Shown here in pieces: positions 48,363-59,837 of a stretch of 64,000 nucleotides of DNA. The position numbers and the translations under genes are program-made. Positions within the stretch are counted from its first letter, which is position 1. Each line of letters opens with the position of its first letter. The stretch comes from Arthrobacter sp. Hiyo8 (GTDB lineage: Bacteria; Actinomycetota; Actinomycetes; Actinomycetales; Micrococcaceae), in assembly GCA_001549895.1 (NCBI GenBank), contig AP014719.1, positions 434,001 through 498,000 on the forward strand. The letters run 5' to 3'. The notes beneath the pieces are model-generated. The model saw only the letters and a list, made by a program, of their open reading frames with translations. It had not been told where the DNA came from and searched no databases.

Positions 48363-51066
48363 TCACCACACCTGGTGATTGATGTGGTGATCTTTTCGCG
48401 GCAGGAGCTCCAGCTCCTCGGCCCGCCGGACGGCCGCGCGGCGGCTATTCGCGCCGAGCTTGGCGTAGATGTTCTTGGTGTGTGTCCGGAGGGTGTTCAG
48501 GGAAATGAGCAACTCGCGCGCGATCTCCGGGCCGCCCAGCTCCGAGGAAAGAAGCCGAAGCACGTGCAGCTCACGATCACTTAGGGGCTCGATCAAGCGT
48601 TGCCGTGCCGGGTGCTGCGCGTTTCGGTCCCGAACAACTCCAAGAGCCGGCCTACGTAGTCTGAGGCCCTTCCCCGCTTCACGAGCGCATTCAACAAGGT
48701 CGCCATCGCCTCACCCCCGTCGACGAACACTGAAACGTAGCCCTCTGGTTCTGCGAGCGCTACCGCGCGTCGCAGCGCCGCCAGCGCCCCGCCGTCGTCC
48801 GCTTCTTTCTGGTAGGCAAGTGCCAAAAGCGCCAGAAGCTCGACGACGGTCCCGTCCTGCCGCCCTCTTCCGCGGCCCGAAGGAGGCGGTCAATCATGGC
48901 GACGACGTGTCCGGCAGGGTCCTCCGACGGCTCCGCCCTGTCCTGGGCGAGGAGTGCCCTGGCCAGGGTGATGTGCTCGAACTCGTGCAAGTAGGAGAGC
49001 TCATCTTCGGCGGAAATGCCATGCTCGCGCGCCCAGCGGAGAGCGTCGGACGTCCTTCCGTGCGAGATCCAAATCCGCGCCCGCACGGCCGGGACCGGAC
49101 GTACCGCGGGAAAGAAGTCGCCGACGTACAGGCGCTCTGCCTCGTCGAGTTGTTCAAGCGCGCCGTCCACGTCCCCTTCCGCTTGGAGGACCCGAGCCAT
49201 CGCGACCCGCGAGCGATATGGGTTTTGGGGCAACGCGGCGTCCTCGCCGAGCCTCTGGTTGGCCAGGAGGTGCTCCCTTGCGGCGTCAAGTTCGCCGCGT
49301 TCAAGAAGGAGCATGCTCATTCCTATGTGCATGTCGGCCGTTCCCGGAGCGTTTGCGCCGGGTGCCTTCCCGCGAGCTCAAGACCCGCTGATAGATGGCC
49401 ATTGCGTCGCGGAGCCGGCCTTGGGTAATCCGGATGTCGGCCAAAGCGATGGAGCAACCGAGCATGTCCGAGTGGTGCCCGGCCCTTTCAAGGTTGGAAT
49501 AGGAATCGGACCACAGGCGGTGCGCTACCTCCAGTTCGCCATTCGTCCAGTGACCGATCGCCAAGAGCCCGGATGCTGCTCCGCGCTCAAGATGATCGTC
49601 CTTCCCGACAAGGCCGAGCGCGGTAGCCGCGTGCGTCATTGCCCCGGTGGTGTCCCCGCTTGCAAGCGCCTGCGCGGCACGGTAGATCGCGATCGAACTG
49701 GTGAGGTTGCCGCCGTCGCGGCCTTCCGCCGTCGTACCTACCCAATGCTCTGCCTCCTCGAGGCGGGCGTCGACACCGGTGAGCTCGCCGCTCGCGAGGA
49801 GCGCCCCCGCGTAGGCGACGCCCAGCCCGGCCGCGCGTGTATGAGTTCGCCGGGGAGCGCTTCGAGCCAACGGCTCAGCGTGGCTTCCTGGCGGTCCTTG
49901 CGCAGGGCAGGGATCGCGAGCTCTATCAGGTCCGCGGCCCGCTCGAAGTCCTGGGCGGCCAGTGCGTGGCGGATAGCTTCCGGAATGTCGCCGTTTTGTT
50001 CGTGCCAAAGGCTCGCGCGCTCGTGCAGTTCGTGGATGCGGCCTGGCTGCTCGTCCATGAGACGCGCCCGCAGCACGTCGGCGAAGAGGTGGTGATAGCG
50101 GTACCACCAGCGTCGGTCGTCGAGCTGAACCACGAACAGGTTCCCCCGATCGAGCGCCTCGAGCATTGCTTTACCGGTGTTTTGGCCGGTCACAGCGTCG
50201 CAGAGTTGACCGTTGAGCCGGTTCAGGATGGAGGTCTGCAGCAAGAAATTCCGGACGTCGTCGGGCTGGCGCTGGAGTACCTCTTCCGCGAGGTAATCGA
50301 CGACGTACCGGTCATCACCTGCGAAACCCGCGATGAAGCCGGCAACGTCGCCCCTTCCCTGCATCGAGAGCGCCGCCAATTGGAGCGCGGCGATCCAGCC
50401 CTCCGCCCGCCCTTCGAGGGCGGCGATATCCTGCGCGGTGAGACCCAGTCCCATCACGGCGTTGAAGTAGGTGCCAGCTTCCTCCAGGGTGAAGCGGAGA
50501 TCGGCGGCACGGATCTCGAGGAGCCTGCCGCGTGCCCTGAGTCGCGGGAGCGGCAAAGCTGGATCGGCACGGCTCGCGATGACCAGTTGCAGTTGCGAGG
50601 GCAGGTTCTCTACGAGAAAGGCCAGAGCCTCCTGCACGCCCTGATTGTCGATGACATGGTAATCGTCGAGCACCAACGTAAACCTGTCCTGACCACCCTG
50701 TAACTCGTTGATCAGGGTGGTCAGGAAGTCTTCAGTGCTCGATTGCGTGGACCGGAGTGCAGCGAGTGCTCTGGCGCCGATTCCGGTAGACGCCTTGTCC
50801 AGGGCAGCCACAAGGTAGGTCCAGAAGAGCACGGGATCGTTGTCCCGTTGGTCGAGTGAGAGCCAGGCGTGCGATCGGCCAGTGGCGGGCGAATCTGCCA
50901 GCCACTCGGCCAGCACCGTTGTTTTCCCGAAGCCGGCGGGAGCTGAAATGAGGATCAGCGTTTGCTCATCGGCCTGGCCCAGACGGCTGATCAGCCTGGG
51001 GCGGGCCACGAGAGCGCTCCGTGGCCCGGGAACGTGAAGTTTGGTCTCGAGCAATGGACCTGCCAT
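48363..51066 (-). CDS. MalT-like LuxR-family transcriptional regulator (frameshifted)
   Basis: Large STAND-type regulator of about 900 residues. N-terminal NTPase: LISAPAGFGKTTVLAEWL (Walker A), LVLDDYHVI (Walker B), IASRADPALPL sensor. Then winged-helix/TPR-like repeats, and a C-terminal LuxR HTH (LSDRELHVLRLLSSELGGPEIA, read over two turns, and LRTHTKNIYAKLG). Breaks are near 49855, 49345, 48865 and 48600. GAGGGAGG precedes ATG 51066. Family members are activated by an inducer and ATP; the target genes are unknown. Confidence 0.92.
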
Positions 51067-51139
51067 CACGGACCTCCCTCGAGAGCCGGTCACTTTGCCT
51101 CGGCCCGGTGATCCCAGTGTAGTGCCGGTGAGTTTGCGC

Positions 51140-52236
51140 CTACCAGGTGTCGGGTGCCGCACCAAACGGCACAACGTCCGGCCTGTCGACCGTGCTGTCG
51201 ACGTCAATGACCCGATGCTCCCGGCTCGCGCGTGTGATGGCATCCATAATCTCGAGGATGTGGAACGCTACCCGCCCGGAGGCGCGATGTGGGCGGTTTG
51301 TCTCGATCGCCCTGGCCATGTCTGCGAGACCATAACCTCGCCGGCATCCTCATAGCCAGCAGAGGTTGGCGCCTCGCGCCGTTCCGGTTCTTCCCGGGTC
51401 ATTAATTCGACGGGGTCTGAGAATCGGTTCGGGTCGGGGACGGCGATGGTGCCATCCGTGCCGTAGATCTCGAAGAGCGGAGTCCGGGTGGCCCAGACTT
51501 CGAAGCTGACCGTGATTGTGGTGATCACCCCGTTCGCATGTTCGAGGATCGCGCTGACATGGGTGTCGATCTCGACTGGAATCGGCGTGCCGGCCAGCGG
51601 TCCGGTCTCGACGGTTCGCGCACGGTTGGACCGAGTGGCCACTCCCGATACGCGGACAACCGGTCCGAAGAACATGACGAGGCTGGTCAGGTAGTAGGGA
51701 CCCATATCGAATAGCGGGCCGCCTCCGGGTTCGTAGTAGAACAGTGGTGACGGGTGCCAACGTTCGTGTCCGGGTGCGGACCAGTGAACCTGCGCCGCGA
51801 CCGGCGTGCCGATGGCACCTTCGTTGAGCAACTGCAGGGCCGTTTGGACGCCGGTGCCGAGGACGGTATCGGGCGCGCTCCCGACTCGAAGCCCCAAAGA
51901 GTCGGCGAGCTCCAGCATAGGGAGGGCGTCTTCCGGGGACAACGCAAGGGGCTTCTCGGCAAAGACGTGCTTGCCGGCGCGGAGCGCCCGGGTTCCGACT
52001 TCGACGTGCGCTGCGGGGATAGTCAGGTTGATGATTGAGTCGATGCGGTCGTCGGCGAGGAGTTCTTCGACACTCAGGGCTTCGACGCCCTGTTCGGCGG
52101 CGACGGAGTGCGCACGTTCTTCGTTGATGTCTGCGACAGCGACGAGCTTGAGACCGGGCAGCTTCGGAAGGCTTTCAAAGTACTGTTCGCTGATCTTTCC
52201 GACGCCGATAACTCCGACGGTTAGCGGGACGCCCAC
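51140..52236 (-). CDS. Gfo/Idh/MocA family oxidoreductase (frameshifted)
   Basis: About 366 residues. Rossmann motif GVIGVGKISEQY, then FAEKPLALSP with the catalytic Lys, GGGPLFDMGPYYLTSL and FEIYGTDGTI. The break is near 51350; the C-terminus then reads DMARAIETNRPHRASGRVAF and HRVIDVDSTVDRPD. GTG 52236 with GGGGA upstream lies inside the end of the ThuA gene (16-bp overlap). In sugar catabolism such enzymes oxidise or reduce at C3 of sugars. It acts with ThuA in the thu-like operon. Confidence 0.93.
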
Positions 52237-52935
52237 AGCAGTCCCCTTTCGATGATGGTTTTGACGTTCGGGTTCTCGAGGATGTCTACACGGTGACCGG
52301 GCGTAGAGACGAAGATGCGGCCCTCGCCCACTGCCTGGTCCAGATGGCGGGTGAGGTGATTTCGCGGTTCCACGGATCCCAGGGCCGGACGGCTTGGGTG
52401 GTGGTCGCGAGCACGTCGTTGTAGGTGTCGTGGAGCACCCAGTACTGCTCAGTGGTCAGCTCGAAGTCGACGATGCCTTCGGTGATCGGGTGCGAGGCTG
52501 CAGCTTCGCTCATGTTGATGGTGTGAAGGCGGTAGTTGTCAGCCTGTTCACCGGTCAGCTCTTCGGGGCTTTGCCGGGGTGCGCAGCGAACTGGCCTCCG
52601 ATCAACTGCAGATAGTCGGAGTTGTTGCGATAGGAGTCGGCGATGCCGCCATGCCAGCCTGCGAGTCCCGTTCCCGCTTCGACGGCGGATCTGAGACCTT
52701 CGAATTCTTCCTTCTCGATCGAGGTCATCGTGTTCGACTGCACGATGAGGTCGACCGAGGGCATGTAGGAGCTGTCGGCATAGACGGCGGGTGATTCCTC
52801 CACGCGCACCGTGTAGCCGCGCGCCTCGAGGAACGGGATGAAGAGGTTCGTGGCCTCGACGGGTTGGTGCCCGTCCCAACCGCCGCGCACGACGAGTGCG
52901 GTTTTGGTCGTGAATCGTGGATCAGGGGTACTCAT
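52221..52935 (-). CDS. ThuA-domain protein, trehalose-utilization-type (frameshifted)
   Basis: About 238 residues, class I glutamine-amidotransferase-like fold. ALVVRGGWDGHQPVEATN at the N-terminus, VDLIVQSNTMTSI, LAGWHGGIADSYR with the conserved His, and YWVLHDTYNDVLAT near the end. Breaks are near 52560 and 52330; the final frame reads EGRIFVSTPGHRVDILENP. ThuA proteins pair with Gfo/Idh/MocA dehydrogenases in catabolism of trehalose and related disaccharides through 3-keto sugars. AAGGAAA precedes ATG 52935. Confidence 0.92.
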
Positions 52936-52992
52936 GTTTTCCTTGCTGCCGCCATGCGGCATGGTTCGTTGATGCGTTCTTGCGGGCGTCTC

Positions 52993-53887
52993 TCAGCGGC
53001 TGGAAAGCGACCCGCCGATTCCGCCCACCGAGAAGTGCTTGTTGAGGAACGCGAACAGGATGATCGGCGGGAGCATCATCACGACGGCGACCGCCATGAC
53101 GAGGCCCAGTTGGTGGCGTTCTGCTGGAAGAAGGATTCCAAGCCGACCGGAAGGGTGTAGTTCGGGTCGGACCGGAGGAACACGACGGCGATGAGGTAGT
53201 CGTTCCAGGCCAGGAGAAACGAGAAGATCGCGGTTGAGAGGATACCCGGCAGGGAGTTCCGGAGGACGATCCGGGTGAACGAACCGAAGATCGAGGCACC
53301 GTCTATCCAGGCGGCTTCTTCAAGGGCGATGGGGATGGAGTCGTAGTAGGCAGCCATCATCCAGATGGCGACCGACATCGTGGCACCGACGTAGATGATC
53401 ACGACGCCAAAGAGGCTGTCCACCAACCCGAGGTTCGCGAACAAGATGAAGAGCGGGATCGCCGACGTGACGACAGGCAGGGATTGCACGACGAACAGGA
53501 TGAGCGAATATCCCGACACGAGCCGGTTGCGGGCCCTGGACAGAACGTAACCGGCGGGAGCCGCGACCGCGACGGCGACAACGACCGTGAAGGCGGTGAT
53601 GACAAGGCTGTTGCCAAGCCAGGTCAGGACGGCCGTCTGCGTGAAGATGTTCCCGAAGTTCTCGAAGGTGAGACCTTCTGCGTTGGAGCCGAGTGACGGT
53701 GTCAGCGACAGTCCGAAGACGGCGACAATCGGGACCAGCACGACGGCGGTCATGAGCAGGATCAAGATGAAGCGGGGCCACTTGCCTCTCTGGCGGATGT
53801 CCTGTGAGGTCTGGCGGCCGGCCGGAGTCCCGCTCCTGTCCCGGGTCCCGTCCGGACGTCTTCTTGGGGAGCACTGGTCGTTATCAT
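52993..53887 (-). CDS. Carbohydrate ABC transporter permease, MalG-type (frameshifted)
   Basis: About 298 residues, six membrane helices. The ATPase-coupling loop is ALEEAAWIDGASIFGSFTRI (EAA motif), followed by GILSTAIFSFLLAWNDYLIA. The start ATG 53887 overlaps the stop of the other permease (ATGA); the N-terminus is MITTSAPQEDVRTGPG in one frame and shifts near 53795. A second break near 53105 leads to the end LPPIILFAFLNKHF. CUT1 type, inner membrane. Confidence 0.93.
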
Positions 53888-54857
53888 TCGACGTTGACCT
53901 TTCGGATCTGGCGGTAAAGAACAACCGAGATCACCACGAGGACGAACGTCATCAGGAATGCGATGGCGACGCCCGGCCCGGTCTGGAAGTTCTGGAAGAC
54001 GGTGAGGTAGGCGAGGAGGACGAGCGACGTCGTCGCATGTGCCGGACCCCCGCCGGTGAGCAGGAAGATCGTCGGGAAGTCGTTGACGCAGAAGATCGTC
54101 ATCAGAATCCACGACACAAACGTCGTACGCGCAATCAGCGGGAGTGTTATCAGCCGGAACGACTGCCACCCTGTCGCCCCGTCGACCTTCGCCGCTTCGT
54201 AGACGTTCGTGTCGACTGAGGCGAGAGCCGAGGACATCATCATCATCATGAACGGGAACGAAATCCACACTTTGAAGAGGCAGACGACCACCTGCGCAAG
54301 CACCGGGTCTGCCAGGAAGAGCACGTTTCCGAAGCCTAGACGCTCAGCGATCACCGGAAGCGGGCTCTGGGGTGTTGCAACCAGCCAGTTCCACGACGTC
54401 GCGGAGACCACCGTCGGAACGATCCACGGCAGGAGAAGCAGTACCTTGAACAGCCCGCCGGCAGGGATGTGGGTGCGAAGCAGCAGGCTCAGCGCGAGTC
54501 CAACGAGCCAGGAGCCGAATACGCCAACAATCGTGAAGACGACGGTGAAGGACGTCGCCGACCAGAACGAGGGCTGGGCGAGGACGTCGCCGAAATTCTT
54601 CAATCCGACGAAGGGCCCGGTGTCGAGAAGGGTGCCGTCATGGAGTGCCTGAATCAAGGCATAGACGAGCGGGTAGACGTTGAGGAGCAGGAGGAGGATG
54701 AGCGATGGTGCTGCGAATGCTATGAGAGTCCAAGTACGCGGTGTAAACCGTTTCCTGGCCCGACCGGCGGGCGCCGGACCGGGCTTGCGTCCCGCCCGGC
54801 CGGTCCGACCCCACGGCGTGCACGTTTGACGCTCTCGGCGATGCTCGTGGATGTCAT
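53884..54857 (-). CDS. Carbohydrate ABC transporter permease, MalF-type (frameshifted near start)
   Basis: About 325 residues, six membrane helices. The coupling loop reads YEAAKVDGATGWQSFRLITL (EAA motif), then ARTTFVSWILMTIFCVNDFP. A basic N-terminal extension (KRARRGVGPAGR) precedes the first helix; the frame shifts there, near 54800. ATG 54857 has AAGGA upstream and follows the solute-binding gene's stop by three bases. The partner permease overlaps its stop. No ATPase gene is present in the operon. Confidence 0.93.
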
Positions 54858-54860
54858 GGA

Positions 54861-56168
54861 TCAGTCCTTGATGAGCGACGTCAACGTGGCCTGGAATGTG
54901 GTCAGGGCGTCCTTTGGAGCCTTGCCTGAGAGAACGTTCTGGCCGAAGTCGGAGATGGCGGGCGTGCTGTCGACGTAAGAAATGTTCGAGAAAAGGGCGG
55001 TTCCGCCGGGCGCTGCCCAGGTCTTGGCGATGGGCTGCCACAGCTTGACAATCTTGACTGCGTTTGGGTCCGACTGGAATTCCGGGTTGCCGCGATTGAT
55101 TTCAGAACCGGAAGGCCGATGCCGGTGTTCTGGGTCCACAGGGCCTTCATGTTCTGGTAGTAGTAGGTCATGAACGCCTCCGAGCCCTTCTGGCTCGGCG
55201 TGTTCTTGTACATCATGATGTTGTTCGGGAAATACAGCGCGCCCTTTTTGCCGCTGGCGCTAGTGAGCGGATCGCTGACAAGCAACTTGGATGCTGCCGC
55301 TCCCCGACGTTTGCCGCGAGGTTGGGACGTCGAAGCCCATGCCGAACTTCTCGGCCTTCCACTGCGAGTTCGCGTTCGTGGCCGTGTAGCTGATGGCTGC
55401 CGGGTCCATGTAGCCCTTGCTGATGTTCTCGCGCACGAACTCGAGAGCTTCGATGTTCGCGGCGGTCACCAGGTTCGGCTTGTGCTCTTCGTCGAAGATG
55501 CCGCCACCGTTGTTGATCATCAGGCCCACGATCATCTGGAAGGCGTTACCGCCGCTGGCATTGCCGTTGGCCGCGAACCCGTACACGTCGATCTTCTTGA
55601 GAGCGGCTGCGGCGTCGAGGTAGGACTGCCAGTCGGTGGGAGGAGTCACGCCCGCCTTTTCGAGTAGCTCCTTGTTGTACCAATTCACCCGCATGTCAAG
55701 GTTGTACGGAACGGCGACGTATCCGGCGTCGGTCTTCATCGTGTCGAGGACTCCAGGGAGGAAGTCATCGTAGATGCCATTGGATTTCCAGCTCTCGATG
55801 AGGCCGTCCGCGGGAGCGATGAAGCCTTGTTTAGCGAACTGGAAAGCCTGGGTTCCGCCGCCCGAAGAGATGGCCGGCCCGGTCTTCGATGCGAGGGCAG
55901 ACGAGAAGGTCTGGTTGAAGTTTGCCCACTGGATCGCCTGATATGTCGCCGCAGGAAGCCCCGACTCCGGTTTGTAGCCAAGGGTGATCTTGCTGTCGAG
56001 CGTGTTGAACGCCGGAGTTCCCCAGGGCATGTTCCAGAACTTCAAGCTGGCGCTTGCCCCACCGCCACCGCCCCCGGTCGAGCAAGCCGCAAGAGCGGCG
56101 ACGGCCGCGCCGCCTCCGACAAGGCCCAAGAAGCCCCGCCTTGATGTAGTAAGACGTGAAGTCTCCAT
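54861..56168 (-). CDS. Extracellular sugar-binding lipoprotein of the ABC transporter (frameshifted twice)
   Basis: About 436 residues, family 1 solute-binding protein. The N-terminus has a twin-arginine sequence (TTSRRGFLGLVGGG) running into a lipobox (LAAC), so it is probably exported by Tat and lipidated. Then come LKFWNMPWGTPAF, VAVPYNLDMRVNWYNKELL (a classical SBP motif) and GNAFQMIVGLMI. Breaks are near 55320 and 55100. AGGAGGAAA precedes ATG 56168. It is the first gene of the operon, opposite the LacI regulator. Confidence 0.93.
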
Positions 56169-56208
56169 CGACTTTCCTCCTTGACCCGCCACCGGGTCAT
56201 CGCAATTT

Positions 56209-56299
56209 GAAAAGTTGCGCAATTTTCGATTATCGTTTTGCGCAGAGTGAGTATACATATCGCCATTCGGAGATCAAAGGATAATTTTTTTGCGCAAAA
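56209..56299. promoter_or_regulatory. Three LacI-type operator candidates (TTGCGCA core)
   Basis: In the divergent region are GAAAAGTTGCGCAATTTTC (56209-56227, almost perfect palindrome), TTTTGCGCA (56236-56244), and TTTTTGCGCAAAAA (56286-56299, perfect 14-bp palindrome covering the TTG start of the LacI gene). LacI-family operators are palindromes with a central CG. The layout predicts repression of both the transport operon and the regulator itself. Confidence 0.62.
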
Positions 56300-57341
56300 A
56301 CAACAGTCCAGCGGCGGATGGCAAGAACCCGACCTTGGCCGACGTGGCAGCCGCGGCCGGCGTCAGCACACCGACAGTGTCAAAGGTTCTCCGCGGAGCA
56401 ACAGACGTGTCTTTTGTGACGCGCGAGCGCGTGGTCCGGATCGCACAGGAGATGGGTTACGCGAAGACCAAGCGATCACAAGCTGTGGGCCGGCTGCCCG
56501 CGAACGCGCCTCGCCTTGTCGACCTTGTGGTGAGCAACATCGGTGGTTCCTGGCCAAATAGCATCCTCACCGGCGTCGAAGAAGCCGCGGCGGTCGCAGA
56601 CTGCGACGTGGTCCTCACGATCGCCCGCCCGGACCGCGACTGGGTGGGCCGCCTCCTGCGCCGCCCTCAACCGGAGCCATCGTCGTCCTGGTCGATCCGA
56701 CGTCGACGCAGCTGAGCGCACTCGACGCGGCTGGCATACCGGTCGTCCTCATCGACCCGATGAGCCCTGCCCCTCGCAGTGCCGCGAGCGTGGGCGTGGC
56801 GAACTGGGAAGGTGGACGGATTGCGGCGGAGCACCTTCTAAGCCTGGGACACAAGCATTTCGGCCTCATCGGAGGGGTGAAGAATCACCTCTACAGTCGG
56901 GCGCGCCTCGACGGTTTTCGTTCTGCCCTGTCGGCCATGGACCTGCACGTCGAGCCTCGGTTAATCGGTGCTGCTGATTGGAACCGCGACGAGGCACGCG
57001 ATTTCGCCGTCGACATCCTGGACCGGGAGGACAGGCCGACCGCCATCTTCGCGGCATCGGACATGATGGCCCTCGGCGTCTACGACGCGGTGCGCTACCT
57101 CGGCCTCGACATCCCCGGGGACGTCAGCGTGGTCGGATTCGATGACGTGCCCGAAGCGACTTGGGCGACACCGCAACTGACGACGGTCAGGCAGCCCATT
57201 CAGGAAATGGGGGCCACCGCCTTTCGCATGCTCCTGCGCTTGACGAATCAGCGAGAAGGCATCGACCCAAACACGGACGGGCCAAGGATTGAGCTCGCGA
57301 CCCGGCTCATCACACGGGGTTCGACCAGTTCGCCCGCGTAA
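56290..57341 (+). CDS. LacI family transcriptional regulator (frameshifted)
   Basis: About 351 residues. N-terminal HTH with the hinge: TLADVAAAAGVSTPTVSKVLRG (over two turns), RIAQEMGYAKTKRSQAVG. Then a periplasmic-binding-protein-like sugar domain with GVANWEGGRIAAEHLLSLGH, IFAASDMMALGVYDAVR and GDVSVVGFDDVPEATWATP. The break near 56670 (CGCCCTCAACC region) is restored by one base. TTG 56290 is the start, with AAAGGA upstream. It faces the sugar transport/ThuA operon and most likely represses it. Confidence 0.94.
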
Positions 57342-57431
57342 CTTCATCTGATTGTCGTCCTGAAGGACGCTGAGCTGCGGCTCGATTCCGCCGCGCGGTG
57401 GACGTACGGCGGACTCGACCCCAGCCAGCCT

Positions 57432-58391
57432 CTAATTGATCGGTGCGGGCGGTTGTTCGCCGCTGAGCACGGCGAGGGCGTTGTCGGCGGCGAGCATCGC
57501 CATTGCGGTACGCGTCTCCACTGTCGCGGAGCCGAGGTGCGGCACGAGCACCACGTTCTCCAGGTCAAGCAATTCGGGATGGACCTGGGGCTCACGCTCG
57601 AAGACGTCCAGCCCGGCACCGGCGATGACGCCCTCGCGGAGCGCGGACGCGAGGGCCGTTTCGTCGACGATCGGTCCGCGCGCGGTGTTGACGAGGAACG
57701 CCGAGCTCTTCATCGCCGCGAGTTGTTCGGCGCCGATCAGATGATGCGTGGCGGGCCCGTACGGGCAGTGCAGCGAGACGACGTCGGACACCGTCAGCAA
57801 CTCCTCGAGGTCGACCCGCCGTGCGCCAAGCTCGGCGGCGATCACCGGATCGAGCTCACTGCGCGACTGGTAGACGATGTCCATGCCGAAGGCCTTGGCC
57901 CGGCGCGCGGTCGCCTGCCCGATGCCGCCCATGCCGACGACGCCGAGGGTCTTGCCCTGCAGGCTGGACCCGAGCAGGAAGAACATCCCCCACTTCCAGG
58001 CCTGGCCGGAGCGGATAAGCCTCTCCCCCTCACCCAGCCGGCGGGTCGCCATGAGGACGAGGCCCATGGCGATGTCGGCGGTTGCCTCCGTAAGCACCCC
58101 TGGCGTGTTGGTGGCCACGATGCCCCGTTCCGTACAGGCGGGGACGTCGATGTTGTCATACCCCACGGCCACGTTCGCGACGACCTTGAGCTGCGGGCCG
58201 GCGGCGTCGAGCAGCTCGGCGTCGATGCGTTCGGTGAGCAGGCTCACCACGGCGTCTGCCCCGGCCACCCGGTGCAGGAGCTCCTCGCGGCCGATCGACT
58301 CCGAACCCGTCCATGCATCGACGTCGTGCTCGGCGCGAAGCTTCTCGATTGCGGTTTCGGGTATGCGTCCCGTGACGACTACCCGGCTCAT
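57432..58391 (-). CDS. D-isomer-specific 2-hydroxyacid dehydrogenase (glyoxylate/hydroxypyruvate reductase-like)
   Basis: Intact 319-residue enzyme. NAD(P)-binding GVVGMGGIGQATARRA, catalytic Arg in NTARGPIVDE, Glu in DVFEREPQVHPEL, His in VLVPHLGSAT. The ATG (58391) overlaps the stop of the aminotransferase (ATGA), so the two are coupled. Together they could interconvert an amino acid, its 2-oxo acid and the 2-hydroxy acid, e.g. serine, hydroxypyruvate and glycerate, or glycine and glyoxylate; which is inference. Confidence 0.94.
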   Translation of the reverse strand: MSRVVVTGRIPETAIEKLRAEHDVDAWTGSESIGREELLHRVAGADAVVSLLTERIDAELLDAAGPQLKVVANVAVGYDNIDVPACTERGIVATNTPGVLTEATADIAMGLVLMATRRLGEGERLIRSGQAWKWGMFFLLGSSLQGKTLGVVGMGGIGQATARRAKAFGMDIVYQSRSELDPVIAAELGARRVDLEELLTVSDVVSLHCPYGPATHHLIGAEQLAAMKSSAFLVNTARGPIVDETALASALREGVIAGAGLDVFEREPQVHPELLDLENVVLVPHLGSATVETRTAMAMLAADNALAVLSGEQPPAPIN

Positions 58392-59586
58392 GCCGTCTCG
58401 ATCCACTCGCGCAGGAGGCCCAGGCCTTCGCTGATATCCGGCACCTCGATGCCCGAGTAGGCGAGTCGTATGTACTGCCGCTCCTCACCGGGCAGGCGGC
58501 GGCCGAAGTGCTCACGCGTGCAGAAGGAGACGCCGGTCTTGTACAGGGCATCGGTGGCGAAGTCTCCGACGGCCGTGTATCCCATGCGCTCCATAGCCTC
58601 GGTGACATCGGGGAACAGGTAGAACGTCGATTGCGGCACGGCGACGCGCACGCCCGGGATGGAGTTCACGAGCTCGCAGGCAGTGTCCCGACGCTTCTGC
58701 AGGACGTCAAGCATCTGCTGCACGGATTCCTGGGGCCGCGGAGCGCTTCGACGCCGGCCCACTGCACGTAGTGCGTCGTGCACGACTCATCGTTGGTATT
58801 GAGCGTGCTGAGCACCCTGGCGATCTCGAGCGGTGCAACGGCGCAACCGAGACGCGAGCCGGTCATCGCGAACTTTTTGCTGAATGTGTACAGGATGACG
58901 GTGCGCTCGGCCATGCCCGGAAGAGATGCGATCGAGCTGGAGACGCCCTCATAGCGGGTCTCGAAGTAGGCCTCGTCGGAGAGCACCCACAGGTCGTGCT
59001 CCTGGGCGAGCTGTGCGATGGCCTCCCGCTCGCCCGCCGTCGACTCCGCCGAGATGGGGTTCTGCAGGTCGTTGTAGATGATGGCGACCGTGTTCGGAGT
59101 GATTGACGCGCGGATCTGGTCGAGGTCGATCGAGAAGCCCGTGCTCGTGGGCAGGTAGCGGTACGGCACGGCCGTGCCGCCAAGGTATTCGATCTGCGAT
59201 TCGTAGATCGGGAAGCCGGGGTTCGGGTAGAGCACTTCCTGGCCGGGGTTCATGACCGCCTGCAGGAACTTCGTGATGACGGGTTTGCCGCCCGTCATCA
59301 CGACGACGTTGTCCGGGGAAAAGTCGATGCCACGGCGCGAGCCAATGTCCTCGGCCAGGGCTTCGCGCAGCTGCGGGATGCCGGGGCCGGGGCAGTAGCC
59401 CGTGTAGCCGTCCGCGATGGCCCGGTTCATTGCTTCCACGATGTTCCCGGCCGTGGGGATGTTGATGTCACCAAGATGGAAGGGGAACACACGGTTCCCC
59501 TTCGCCTTCCAGGCGGCCGCGGCCTGGGCGACGCTGAAGGCGGTTTCGGTGCCCAGACGTTCGAGCCGGTGCGCGAGTTGCTGCAT
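58388..59586 (-). CDS. Class I/II pyridoxal-phosphate aminotransferase (frameshifted)
   Basis: About 400 residues, fold type I. PHLGDINIP-like N-terminal region, VMTGGKPVITKF, YPNPGFPIYESQIEY, LQNPISAEST (conserved Asn-Pro), VLSDEAYFE and the PLP Lys in YTFSKKFAMTGSRLG. The break is near 58735 (GGCCCC run). ATG 59586 is preceded by GAGGAGTG. The stop overlaps the dehydrogenase start. An ATATATC element like those near the GntR operator lies 65 bp upstream. Confidence 0.94.
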
Positions 59587-59648
59587 ACTGTTCACTCCTC
59601 GTTGAGTTGGCGATCAATTCTCCGGCGAATTCAGATCAAGTTCAGGAC

Positions 59649-59660
59649 TAATATATCAAA
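59649..59660. promoter_or_regulatory. ATATATC element upstream of the aminotransferase
   Basis: TAATATATCAAA lies about 63-74 bp before ATG 59586 and shares the ATATATC core with two sites in the GntR-purU intergenic region (62793-62827). AT-rich in an otherwise GC-rich sequence. Candidate binding site for the same regulator. Confidence 0.4.
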
Positions 59661-59837
59661 CCATGAATTAAGATATACGAACAGTCCCAAGGGGACCAAT
59701 GGTTCTTGTTTACGAGGTAAATCGTCTCTGGCGTACGGTCCACGACGGGCGTAGCGTCGGTTACATCCACACGGGAGCAGCAAAGGTCCACCCGCGCCCG
59801 GGCGGGTCAGGAGTGCATTCGTAAGAAGGAGCCGGCA

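Noticed and set aside
57453..58460. Plus-strand open frame of 335 codons
   Set aside because: Antisense to the intact 2-hydroxyacid dehydrogenase; no motif.
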